A DNA stretch of 9,355 nucleotides. It comes from CAZFYZ01 sp964523735 (lineage in GTDB: Bacteria; Armatimonadota; UBA5829). The stretch covers positions 1-9,355 of the forward strand of contig CAZFYZ010000141.1 of assembly GCA_964523735.1 (NCBI GenBank), read 5' to 3'. Shown here piece by piece: positions 1 to 6,043 of the stretch. The notes under the pieces are model-generated. The model saw only the letters and a list, made by a program, of their open reading frames with translations, made no database searches and was not told the DNA's origin. The position numbers and the translations under genes are program-made. How positions within the stretch are numbered: position 1 is the stretch's first letter; every line of letters starts with the position of its first letter.

Positions 1-19
1 AAACGTTTGAGCGGTAGAG

Positions 20-25
20 TATAAT
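20..25 (+). promoter_or_regulatory. -10 box (TATAAT) of the sigma-factor operon
   Basis: A perfect TATAAT hexamer lies at 20-25. The matching -35 box would fall at about the first base of the window or just before it, so it cannot be read. Transcription would start near base 31-33. An ATG at 24 overlaps the hexamer and so could not be on the transcript; this supports translation of the sigma gene from the ATG at 93, with a leader of about 60 bases. The hexamer suits a housekeeping sigma factor more than an ECF sigma, so autoregulation is not indicated here. Confidence 0.45.
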
Positions 26-92
26 GGTTCAGTTGCAAAATCTAGCCATCGCATACGGACCAGCGCGTCTTGTACTCGCTGGGGAACGCGGG

Positions 93-674
93 ATGACTGT
101 CGAAACCGATCAAGCCATTGTAAAGAGGGTGCTGGCAGGCGACCACGACGCTTTCTCGATTCTGGTGGACCGTTACCAGAATCGCATATACAGCGTCGTG
201 CACAATTACGTCTCTAACCAGGAAGACGCTCTGGACGTCACCCAGGATGCGTTTGTGAAGGCGTTCAGTAAGCTGAAGAGTTTTGACGCAGCCTCCTCGT
301 TCTACACGTGGATGTACCGAGTGGCGATCAACACCTCGATTGACTTCCTTCGAAAGAGGAAGAGTCGGCCAGCTGAATCCCTGGACGATGAGAAGTTTTC
401 TGAGGTTGGTTTCGAGCCGGAATCAAAGGACCCTTCGGCAGATCCCGAACGGGTGGCGACTCGCAGGGAGCAAGCCAGGATTCTGAGGAGCGCGATCTCT
501 CAGCTCTCGGATAAGCTGCGGCCTGTGATTGTCCTGCACGACGTGGAAGGACTCTCGCAGGACGAAGTCGCCGACGTTCTCAGAGTGCCTGTGGGGACTG
601 TGAAATCCAGGGTGTCAAGGGCCAGGGCGGAGCTTAGGAATGCTCTGCGCAAGTATGCGGGTGAGGTTCTATGA
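93..674 (+). CDS. ECF-type RNA polymerase sigma factor (RpoE/SigW-like)
   Basis: This is an extracytoplasmic-function sigma factor of 193 residues, the normal length for the family, which directs RNA polymerase to a small stress regulon. Region 2 covers about residues 19-90, with the core-binding and -10-recognition stretch (RYQNRIY, then DVTQDAFVKAF and a WMYRVAINTSIDFLRKRK helix). An acidic linker at about 95-120 leads to region 4 at about 130-188, whose helix-turn-helix reads LSQDEVADVLRVPVGTVKSR and should contact the -35 element. The ATG at 93 is chosen because the upstream ATG at 24 overlaps a -10 box and would add 23 residues outside the family; a weak GGGGAA ribosome site lies at 81-86. 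The stop overlaps the next start by four bases (ATGA), so sigma and anti-sigma should be translated together. Family assignment is firm; the regulon is unknown. Confidence 0.93.
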   Translation: MTVETDQAIVKRVLAGDHDAFSILVDRYQNRIYSVVHNYVSNQEDALDVTQDAFVKAFSKLKSFDAASSFYTWMYRVAINTSIDFLRKRKSRPAESLDDEKFSEVGFEPESKDPSADPERVATRREQARILRSAISQLSDKLRPVIVLHDVEGLSQDEVADVLRVPVGTVKSRVSRARAELRNALRKYAGEVL

Positions 675-1159
675 ACTGCAAGAAGATACGCGAGATAACT
701 GCTGATTATGTGAGCGATTGCCTGCCCGACGCCACGAGACGGCTCTATGAGGATCACATCGCCGGCTGTGATGAGTGCGCGGAGGAACTGAAGTACATGA
801 GCGCGATGATCGCGTCGCTTGGGCGGCTGGGTGAACTGCGCTCACCGGTCGATTGCTGGCCGTCTATTCGGGAGAGGCTTGCTCGTGAGGCGCGGCCGAA
901 GCCCTTTATCCGGAATCTCCTCAGGCCGGTCTTTGCTGCTCCGGTCTTTGCCGCTGTCGTTCTGCTTGTTGTGATGGTAGTCTCGGGCCAGTTTGCCCGT
1001 GTGCCGAAGAGCAGCCCTGCGCCGATTCCCGCCTACAGCGGGTACCTGACCGCTCATGCGCGCGCTCAACGCGTGCAGGTGTTCAGCGATCCCGATGTGA
1101 CATTCATTGCCGCTGAGCTGGAGAACGCCAGCCTCGGCGGAAGCCCTGCAAGACCATGA
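671..1159 (+). CDS. Membrane-anchored zinc-finger anti-sigma factor
   Basis: This 162-residue protein fits a ZAS/zf-HC2 anti-sigma factor that holds its partner sigma at the membrane. The zinc-binding motif is seen as Cys3, then His29-x3-Cys33-x2-Cys36, in a helical N-terminal domain. A Pro/Arg-rich stretch at about 57-86 leads to one hydrophobic transmembrane helix at about 87-105 (VFAAVVLLVVMVV core), followed by about 55 extracytoplasmic residues with no clear domain. This topology, with the cytoplasmic N-terminus binding the sigma factor and the outer tail sensing, matches RseA/RsiW-like proteins. It overlaps the sigma gene by ATGA at its start and the next gene by ATGA at its end, which supports a stoichiometric, co-translated module. 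Family knowledge says release would be by regulated proteolysis; no protease gene is in the window. Confidence 0.88.
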   Translation: MNCKKIREITADYVSDCLPDATRRLYEDHIAGCDECAEELKYMSAMIASLGRLGELRSPVDCWPSIRERLAREARPKPFIRNLLRPVFAAPVFAAVVLLVVMVVSGQFARVPKSSPAPIPAYSGYLTAHARAQRVQVFSDPDVTFIAAELENASLGGSPARP

Positions 1160-2076
1160 AGTGGATCCCGCTCTATACTCTAATCCTTTGCGCACTTGTC
1201 GGACCGGCACTGGGCCGCGACATTGCCCCGGCGGACCTGCTCAAGAGAGCAGCGAACGCCGATAAGCATGTCGACTACCGTGGCAAGAAGACCGCCACGA
1301 TCACCTTCGGTCGCGGTTCTGCGCACGTTGTGATGAAGGTAATACACCTGCGGCCGGACATGACCCGCACGGAGTACTTCAGTCCTGATGCGCTTGCCGG
1401 CATGATCATGATCCAGAACGGTCCTGACCTCTGGAAGTACCGGCCAAGAGAGGAGGCGTGGGAGCAGATCCGCTGCCCCTGCCCATCGACGGAGGTCATA
1501 CGCGCCGAGGCTTTTCGCAACTATGACCTCAGATTGGTCGGCACCGAGCGTATAGCCGGCCGAGTTGCGCATGTCATACGAGCGATCCCTCACAACCGCG
1601 GTGACGCCTCGCACAGGCTGTGGGTGGATCGGGAATCCGATCTCATCATCGCCACGCAGGTCGAGAGTGATTCGGGCGCTGTACTCAGGTCCTCACGCTA
1701 TGTGAACCTGAGCGTTAATCCCGGTGACATCTCGCGCTCCGTCTTCCAGATTAGCGGTAAGGTGCTGCCGGCCCCAAAGAGGCCAAAGAGCGGACCGGAC
1801 AAGGTACTAAGACCGGCCTACCTTCCAAACGGCTACAAGTTGGTGTCAACGTCACGCCTGAACTTGAACGGCTTCGGCTGCGCTCACCTGCAGTACTCCA
1901 ACGGAGCGAGCGCGATTTCGCTGTTCCAGCAGCAGTCTTCCGACGAGGTTCCCAAGGGGCTTGTCAACAGCAAGGTGACGAACGTCATCACTTGGGTGCG
2001 TGACGGAATGCGCCTGACCCTGATGGGCGACATTTCCAAAGCCGAGCTGAAGAAGATCGCTGATTCCATAAAGTAG
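1156..2076 (+). CDS. Exported RseB/MucB-like sigma-factor regulatory protein (LolA-like fold)
   Basis: This 306-residue protein begins with a signal peptide (about residues 1-20, ending GPALG) and has two parts. Residues about 25-200 resemble the LolA/RseB beta-barrel-like domain: features include the YRGKKTATI strand, the RPDMTRTEYF strand and the LWVDRESDLIIATQ strand typical of RseB and lipoprotein-sorting proteins. Residues about 218-306 resemble the smaller C-terminal RseB domain (LPNGYKLV, then a GAHLQYSNG-type strand pair, ending DISKAELKKIADSIK). In Proteobacteria RseB binds the outer part of the anti-sigma factor RseA and guards it from cleavage until lipid or LPS signals arrive. The gene overlaps the anti-sigma gene by ATGA, which fits that role. 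A Cys-Pro-Cys at 107-109 is unusual and could be a disulfide. LolA function alone is less likely because of the second domain and the gene context. Confidence 0.8.
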   Translation: MKWIPLYTLILCALVGPALGRDIAPADLLKRAANADKHVDYRGKKTATITFGRGSAHVVMKVIHLRPDMTRTEYFSPDALAGMIMIQNGPDLWKYRPREEAWEQIRCPCPSTEVIRAEAFRNYDLRLVGTERIAGRVAHVIRAIPHNRGDASHRLWVDRESDLIIATQVESDSGAVLRSSRYVNLSVNPGDISRSVFQISGKVLPAPKRPKSGPDKVLRPAYLPNGYKLVSTSRLNLNGFGCAHLQYSNGASAISLFQQQSSDEVPKGLVNSKVTNVITWVRDGMRLTLMGDISKAELKKIADSIK

Positions 2077-2101
2077 TACAGTCCTCAGACGCGACCCCCG
2101 A

Positions 2102-2160
2102 TTGATGCTTCCTTCTCACGGGTATCCTGTGCGATAGTATGCGTGGTCGGGAGGTCCGAG
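2102..2160 (+). promoter_or_regulatory. Possible promoter and ribosome binding site of the cupredoxin-like lipoprotein gene
   Basis: The 84 bases after the RseB-like gene hold a TTGATG (2102-2107) and a TATCCT (2123-2128) spaced by 15 bases, a plausible but weak promoter; TAGTAT at 2135-2140 is an alternative -10. A clear Shine-Dalgarno GGGAGG lies at 2149-2154, six bases before the ATG at 2161, and fixes that start over the in-frame GTG at 2143. No convincing terminator was seen after the sigma operon, so read-through from it is possible. Confidence 0.3.
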
Positions 2161-2817
2161 ATGCTCAGGCTGGCTCTGATTGCTCTGCTCTTCGTCATTG
2201 CGGTTGCTCTAAGCGGATGTGGTGGGTCATCGAGCGGCTCCACGTCTACGGTCAACATCACCGACACCAGTTTCTTCCCCAGAAACCTCACGATAGACGA
2301 AACCAATCGCGCGCAGTGGGTGGTCAATACGAGCGGCCTGCATCAGGTGGTCAGCGGCACGCTATCACCAACAGCGAATCCTCAACTGCGCATTCCGGTG
2401 ATATCGATAGACCAGAACAACACCTTTTCGCCCAACTCATTCGAGGCTAACTACGGCGATACCGTCCAGTGGCAGAACAACAGAGCGCAGTCGTTCCTGA
2501 TGGACATCGTGGACTCCTCCAATACCGTGCGCGCGACGCTTAGCTTCACTCAGACAGGCCAGATCATCCAGTTCAACACGTCGCAGCTTCCAAGCGCAGG
2601 CGCTTACACCTACCAGCAGCAGGGCAATTCCGCGTTTTCGGGGCAGCTCTTTGTCTTCGGAGTGCCGACGCCGAACCAGCAGTTCCAGAGCCAGGTTATG
2701 TCCACGGGCGGCTCGTTCTCCACACAGTTCAACACCCCAGGAGTGTTCCCTTACTACGACCTCGATCAGAACAATCCCAACAGGAGCTTCAGGACGGGGA
2801 CCATCACCGTGCAGTAG
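2161..2817 (+). CDS. Lipoprotein with nested, degenerate cupredoxin-like domains
   Basis: This 218-residue lipoprotein has a hydrophobic signal and a lipobox ending LSGC (Cys20), followed by a Gly/Ser linker. Residues about 31-70 look like the first half of a plastocyanin-type cupredoxin (FFPRNLTI, then a QWVVNTSGLHQVVSGT strand with the copper-type His61). The second half of that fold appears only at about 174-217 (STGGSFSTQFNTPGVFPYYD, then TGTITV). Between them, at about 79-168, sits another cupredoxin-like strand set (FSPNSFEANYGDTVQWQNN to FSGQLFVFG). Where blue-copper proteins have YYC and then His and Met, this one has YYD (Asp200) and no later His or Met, so copper binding is unlikely. 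The start follows the GGGAGG site. It lies downstream of the sigma operon and converges on phnE with only eight bases between stop codons. The nested reading is inference from strand motifs; the biological role is unknown. Confidence 0.7.
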   Translation: MLRLALIALLFVIAVALSGCGGSSSGSTSTVNITDTSFFPRNLTIDETNRAQWVVNTSGLHQVVSGTLSPTANPQLRIPVISIDQNNTFSPNSFEANYGDTVQWQNNRAQSFLMDIVDSSNTVRATLSFTQTGQIIQFNTSQLPSAGAYTYQQQGNSAFSGQLFVFGVPTPNQQFQSQVMSTGGSFSTQFNTPGVFPYYDLDQNNPNRSFRTGTITVQ

Positions 2818-2825
2818 CGAGGCTG

Positions 2826-3440
2826 CTACCCGATTCTCTCCCGAATGACGGCGCTGGCGTAGTCCATAAGCATAACGACTCCGGCGATCAGCCAGATAGC
2901 CGTCGCTGCCTGCCGCCACTGGAGCAGGTTCATATACTGGATCAGTTGGTAGCCGATCCCTCCTCCGCCGACTAGGCCGATGACCGTCGCCATGCGCACG
3001 TTGATGTCCCACCTGTAAAGCGTGAACGCGATGAACTGGGGGACTACCTGCGGAACGACCGCATAGGTGACAACTTGCAGTTCATTGGCGCCTGTCGAGC
3101 GGACGGCCTCGATGGGCCCGTGCTCGATCGACTCGATCGCCTCTGAATAGAGCTTGCCGACGGCACCGATGCCGTGGATCGCGAGTGCTATCACCCCCGC
3201 AAACGGTCCGATCCCCACGGCAGCCACTGCGATAACTGCGAAGATCAGCACTTCCACCGAACGCAAGATCGTGAACAGACCCCGAGTAAGGCCGTAGATC
3301 GTCTTCAGGAGCGGCGAGCCGGACATCAGATTGCGCGCGCCCAGGAACGATAGCGGGATTGCGAAAACGATCGATAGCGCCGTGCCGATGAGAGCGAGAT
3401 AGATGGTCTCCAGCATCAACGGGGCTGCTTCACGCAAAGT
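2826..3440 (-). CDS. phnE: Phosphonate-type ABC transporter permease, C-terminal core (5' part lost in assembly gap)
   Basis: These 204 residues are the permease core of PhnE, the membrane subunit of a phosphonate/phosphite importer. It starts with AAPLMLETIYLALIGT and IPLSFLGARN, the usual first core helix of PhnE, and holds the EAA-type loop as EAVRSTGANE (about 111-120), which contacts the ATPase. A Gly-rich VGGGGIGYQL stretch follows, and the last helix ends near the C-terminus. Several hydrophobic spans agree with a binding-protein-dependent permease. The only start-like codon on this side is a TTG at 3437 right next to the ten N, and it lacks a ribosome site, so the true N-terminus lies beyond the gap. 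The open frame runs to the gap edge on a codon boundary. It probably forms one gene with the 3451-4263 segment. It is the last gene of the phnD-phnC-phnE set and converges on the lipoprotein gene. Confidence 0.88.
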   Translation of the reverse strand, partial: TLREAAPLMLETIYLALIGTALSIVFAIPLSFLGARNLMSGSPLLKTIYGLTRGLFTILRSVEVLIFAVIAVAAVGIGPFAGVIALAIHGIGAVGKLYSEAIESIEHGPIEAVRSTGANELQVVTYAVVPQVVPQFIAFTLYRWDINVRMATVIGLVGGGGIGYQLIQYMNLLQWRQAATAIWLIAGVVMLMDYASAVIRERIG

Positions 3441-3450
3441 NNNNNNNNNN
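3441..3450. other. Assembly gap (ten N) inside the phnE gene
   Basis: Ten consecutive N interrupt the sequence. As written, ten bases would shift the frame, but the codon before the gap (3453-3451, Ser) and the codon after it (3440-3438, Thr) both abut the gap exactly. Any missing length that is a multiple of three, including zero, would join the two frames. The number ten is likely a scaffold placeholder, not a measured length. Confidence 0.95.
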
Positions 3451-4263
3451 GCTGAGCTGCCACCCGCCCGTATGGGCCGTGACCCGCGCTTGGACGAAGT
3501 AGTCGCCCGGGATGTAGCGGGGGTTCTTGAACCTTACCGTGAACTGGCCCTTGGTGTTGACGCGAAAATCGGCGACAGGAATCTCGTCGGCTCCGAGCAG
3601 GATCAGCGACCCCGGCTGATTGGGGGTGAACCCCTGGCCGTGGACAGTAAGCCTCTGGCCTTCGCGAGCCCTCTCCGGTTCGACGACGAGCCACGGCTGG
3701 CCTGGAACACGTGGCTTCTGGGTGATCGACTCAGGCGCGCCGGGACCCGGGACCAGGAACTTGGCGGTTGCGGTTTCCTCGGAGACTCCTCTCTCAACGA
3801 AATCCGGTCGGGCAAGGCCGGAGAAGACTTGGCCGATGACGTTACGCTGCTCAGCCTGAAGCTTGGGCGCGTGAATGTCGGTTACCTGCCAGGCGGCGAC
3901 GAGGTTTGCTGCGAGCAGTATCAGAATCGGCCCTGCCGACGACGCACGCTTGCCCTGAGCCATACGCCACGCGTCCCATATGTTCCAAGCCCATATGGGA
4001 AGCATCACCCATACATTCCAAGCAAGCACAGTGAGCATCACAGCGAAGAACGAGCCCAGCATGTAGGTGAGCAAGCTGTAGGGAGATGGAGCGATTATGG
4101 AGGCGAAACCGACGCCTTTGAAGATCGCGGTCTGAGTCGCGAGCCCGACCAGGAGCAGGAGTCCTCTTCGCCAGTCGCCCGCGTAGATCTGCCCAAGGCC
4201 GGGGATCAACGCCGATAAAACTCCCGCGAGGACAGGGGACTTCCGTGGTGCGGCGGCCGTCAT
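3451..4263 (-). CDS. phnE: N-terminal part of an extended PhnE permease: TM2-like domain plus Ig/IPT-like insert (3' end in gap)
   Basis: This segment encodes 271 residues before the gap. Residues about 10-100 form a multi-helix membrane domain that starts with LIPGLGQIYAGDWRRG, the Pro-Gly-x-Gly-Gln-x-Tyr-x-Gly signature of TM2/DUF5683-like proteins. A short basic loop leads to another helix at about 111-126 (ILILLAANLVAAW). The stretch NVIGQVFSGLARPDFVERG then resembles the usual N-terminus of PhnE, where a Pro-Asp motif precedes the core. Residues about 190-268 look like an Ig/IPT-type beta-sandwich (GQRLTVHGQGFTPNQPGSL and FRVNTKGQFTVRFKNP). The ATG at 4263 overlaps the phnC stop as ATGA, with a GGTGGAG ribosome-like site just upstream, so translation should be coupled to phnC. 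The frame joins the permease core if the gap is a multiple of three bases. The alternative is a separate membrane protein followed by a conventional phnE start lost in a larger gap. Confidence 0.7.
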
Positions 4264-5018
4264 GCTATCTCCACCTGAATCGCGTCCTCGCCGTAGATCT
4301 CTCTGAAGCGGTCATCGTCTATCTCTTCAGGTGTACCATCAAAGACTAGCTCACCAGCCTTGAGCGCGATGACGCGGTCGGCATATCGACGGGCAAGAGA
4401 GAGGAAGTGGAGGTTGCAGAGCACCGTCATCCCGTCGTCCGTGTTCATCTTCTCCAGGTGGTTTAGCACCGTGTGAGCCGTGGCGGGGTCGAGCGAGGCC
4501 ACGGGCTCGTCAGCGAGGATCAGCTCAGGCTTCTGCATCAGCGCCCGCGCAATGCCGACTCGCTGCTGTTGCCCTCCCGAAAGCGTGTCCGCGCGTTGGT
4601 GAGCTTTCTCCGCAAGCCCGACGCGACTGAGGTTCGCCCGCGCCATCTCGTGGTTCTCCGCGCTGAACCTGTGAAGGAGGGTGAGGCCGGTCGGCGCGTA
4701 GCCCAGCCTGCCTGCCAAAACGTTCGCCATGACGGACGAGCGCTTGACTAGGTTGAAGTGCTGGAACACCATCCCGATCCGCCGCCTGATCGCCCGAAGC
4801 TCTGCGGGACCCGCAGCAGTGACATCCACGCCATCCAGAAATACCCTGCCGGATGTTGGCTCGATCAGCCGGTTGATGCACCGCAGGAATGTGCTCTTCC
4901 CCGCGCCCGAGAGGCCAATAATCGAGACGAACTGGCCCTTGAACACTTCGAGAGATACATCGTGAAGTGCTCGCGTGCCGTCGGGGTAGGTCTTGGATAG
5001 ATGTTCGATTCGCAGCAT
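4260..5018 (-). CDS. phnC: Phosphonate-type ABC transporter ATP-binding protein
   Basis: This 252-residue ATPase powers the importer and binds the cytoplasmic side of PhnE. All nucleotide-binding motifs are intact: Walker A GLSGAGKST (about 35-43), Q-loop Gln86 (MVFQHFNLV), signature LSGGQQQRVGIARAL (146-160), Walker B LILADEP (166-172, catalytic Glu171), D-loop SLDP and switch His204 (LCNLHFLSLA). The signature and the FQHFNLV and CNLHFLSLA stretches are characteristic of PhnC, not of amino-acid or metal ATPases. I prefer the ATG at 5018 (MLRIEHLSKTYP, the usual family start). The in-frame ATG at 5039 is made by the end of a palindromic repeat and adds seven unconserved residues. Neither start has a strong Shine-Dalgarno. 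The stop overlaps the next gene by four bases. Substrate cannot be deduced from this subunit. Confidence 0.92.
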   Translation of the reverse strand: MLRIEHLSKTYPDGTRALHDVSLEVFKGQFVSIIGLSGAGKSTFLRCINRLIEPTSGRVFLDGVDVTAAGPAELRAIRRRIGMVFQHFNLVKRSSVMANVLAGRLGYAPTGLTLLHRFSAENHEMARANLSRVGLAEKAHQRADTLSGGQQQRVGIARALMQKPELILADEPVASLDPATAHTVLNHLEKMNTDDGMTVLCNLHFLSLARRYADRVIALKAGELVFDGTPEEIDDDRFREIYGEDAIQVEIA

Positions 5019-5034
5019 CGCTCGTTTGTCACGC

Positions 5035-5109
5035 GTCATCTCGAACGTAGTGAGAGATCTGCTTTGGGTGCCTACTCGAAAGCAGATTTCTCGCGATGCT
5101 CGGAATGAC
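5035..5109. repeat. 75-bp imperfect palindromic element between phnD and phnC
   Basis: Two 31-base arms (5035-5065 and 5079-5109) pair at 24 of 31 positions around a 13-base loop (5066-5078). The inner 14 bases (GAGAGATCTGCTTT against AAAGCAGATTTCTC) match at 13 of 14. Both ends read GTCAT/ATGAC. It looks like the small palindromic intergenic repeats that are dispersed in many environmental bacterial genomes. On the phn transcript it would fold into a long hairpin between binding-protein and ATPase genes, where it could protect phnD mRNA or reduce downstream expression. Its outer end supplies an ATG in frame with phnC at 5039. Copy number elsewhere cannot be judged from this window. Confidence 0.8.
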
Positions 5110-5122
5110 GGGCTGTAAGCCC
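5110..5122 (-). terminator. Small GC hairpin directly after the phnD stop
   Basis: GGGCT (5110-5114) and AGCCC (5118-5122) form a perfect five-pair stem with a three-base loop, starting at the base next to the phnD stop codon (5123-5125). There is no following T-run on the minus strand, so complete intrinsic termination is unlikely. Together with the adjacent palindrome it could act as a processing or attenuation site that keeps phnD in excess over phnC and phnE. Confidence 0.35.
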
Positions 5123-6043
5123 CTACTTCACCTTCTCAATCTCGATCTTCTCCGTCTTCGCCACCTTCCGGACCGAGTCGTAGTCTGCATCCTTTGCAGG
5201 CACAAAGCCGTCGATGCCGTAGACTGTCATGATTGCGATGCGCCCCTCGTCGGATTCCGCGACCTTCATGAGGCCGTCGGTGATCTTCTTGACCAAGTCC
5301 GGCGGAAGGTCCTTGCGAACGCTGACAGTATCGTTCGGGATCTCGGCGCTCTTCGCGATGACCTTGGTCTTCTGCATCACGTCCTTGATGGTCCCGACGA
5401 CCTTCTCCCGTGCATCGCTGACGACGCCGCCGTAGATCGCACCGGCGTCCACCTGCTTGTTGTAGACAGCCATCACCACTTTGTCGTGCGCCCCGGCAAA
5501 TATCACGTTGGAGAAGAACTTGTCCGGGTCCTCGCCTTTCGATCGAACAAGCTCTTTGGCGTACAGGCAGCCGGAGGTCGAGACCGGATCGCCGTACGCG
5601 AAGCGCTTGCCCTTGAGATCCTCAAGCTTATTGATGCCCGTGTCGGTGCGGGCGATGATGAAGCTCCAGTACTTGTCGGATTTGTTCCGAACCGTTCGGA
5701 GAACGACCTTGACGCCATATTGGTCGTGTGCGATGACGTAGGGCAGCGGCGACAGCCACCCGACATCGACAGTCCCCGCGCCCATCGCCGAAACGACCGC
5801 TGCATAGCTCGTGGGCACGCTGATTTCGTATGTTAGCCCTGTCTCCTTATGTAGAAGCTCCGCCAGTTTCTGACCGCTGATGACAAGCTTGCGAGTGTCC
5901 AACGAAGGCACCAACGCCATCTTGATCGGATTGCCCGGCGTGCCGAGGGCCGTGGCGGGCTTACTGCTTTTCTGCTTGCCGCAGCCGGTAAGCAGAGCAA
6001 TGATGACCAATGCTGCTGCCCCGAGGATCATAATTCTCTTCAT
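5123..6043 (-). CDS. phnD: Phosphonate/phosphite-type ABC transporter substrate-binding lipoprotein
   Basis: This 306-residue protein is the PhnD-family periplasmic or surface receptor that hands substrate to PhnE. It has a signal peptide and lipobox LTGC with Cys21 as lipid anchor. The mature part shows family landmarks: LVPSLDTRKL (about 44-53) at the first strand, DVGWLSPLPYVIAHDQYG (93-110), and DPVSTSGCLYAKEL (152-165), whose Ser-Thr-Ser-Gly segment corresponds to the oxyanion-binding motif that grips the phosphoryl oxygens. DLKGKRFAYGDP and IPNDTVSVRKDLP also fit. In most relatives the motif is followed by Tyr; here it is Cys159, which may affect the pocket. The ATG at 6043 is chosen because AGGAG lies nine bases before it and the signal peptide starts there; an upstream in-frame codon at 6103 adds 20 unlikely residues. 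Phosphonate, phosphite or phosphate ester specificity is not resolved. Confidence 0.9.
   Translation of the reverse strand: MKRIMILGAAALVIIALLTGCGKQKSSKPATALGTPGNPIKMALVPSLDTRKLVISGQKLAELLHKETGLTYEISVPTSYAAVVSAMGAGTVDVGWLSPLPYVIAHDQYGVKVVLRTVRNKSDKYWSFIIARTDTGINKLEDLKGKRFAYGDPVSTSGCLYAKELVRSKGEDPDKFFSNVIFAGAHDKVVMAVYNKQVDAGAIYGGVVSDAREKVVGTIKDVMQKTKVIAKSAEIPNDTVSVRKDLPPDLVKKITDGLMKVAESDEGRIAIMTVYGIDGFVPAKDADYDSVRKVAKTEKIEIEKVK

Noticed and set aside
24..92. ATG at 24 as the start of the sigma factor, giving 23 more residues.
   Set aside because: The ATG overlaps the TATAAT box at 20-25, lacks a ribosome site, and the added residues do not belong to the ECF family.
2143..2160. GTG at 2143 as start of the cupredoxin-like lipoprotein.
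   Set aside because: The GGGAGG site at 2149-2154 lies after it and points to the ATG at 2161, which also gives a normal lipoprotein signal length.
2437..3012. Minus-strand frame opposite the end of the lipoprotein gene and phnE.
   Set aside because: Arg/His-rich out-of-frame shadow of two well-supported genes.
3403..4218. Long plus-strand open frame crossing the N run.
   Set aside because: It is antisense to the phnE segments, includes undefined residues, and its translation has low-complexity, non-protein-like composition.
5096..5836. Long plus-strand open frame opposite phnD.
   Set aside because: Mirror of phnD codon bias; no ribosome site, no family resemblance, and phnD itself has all family motifs.
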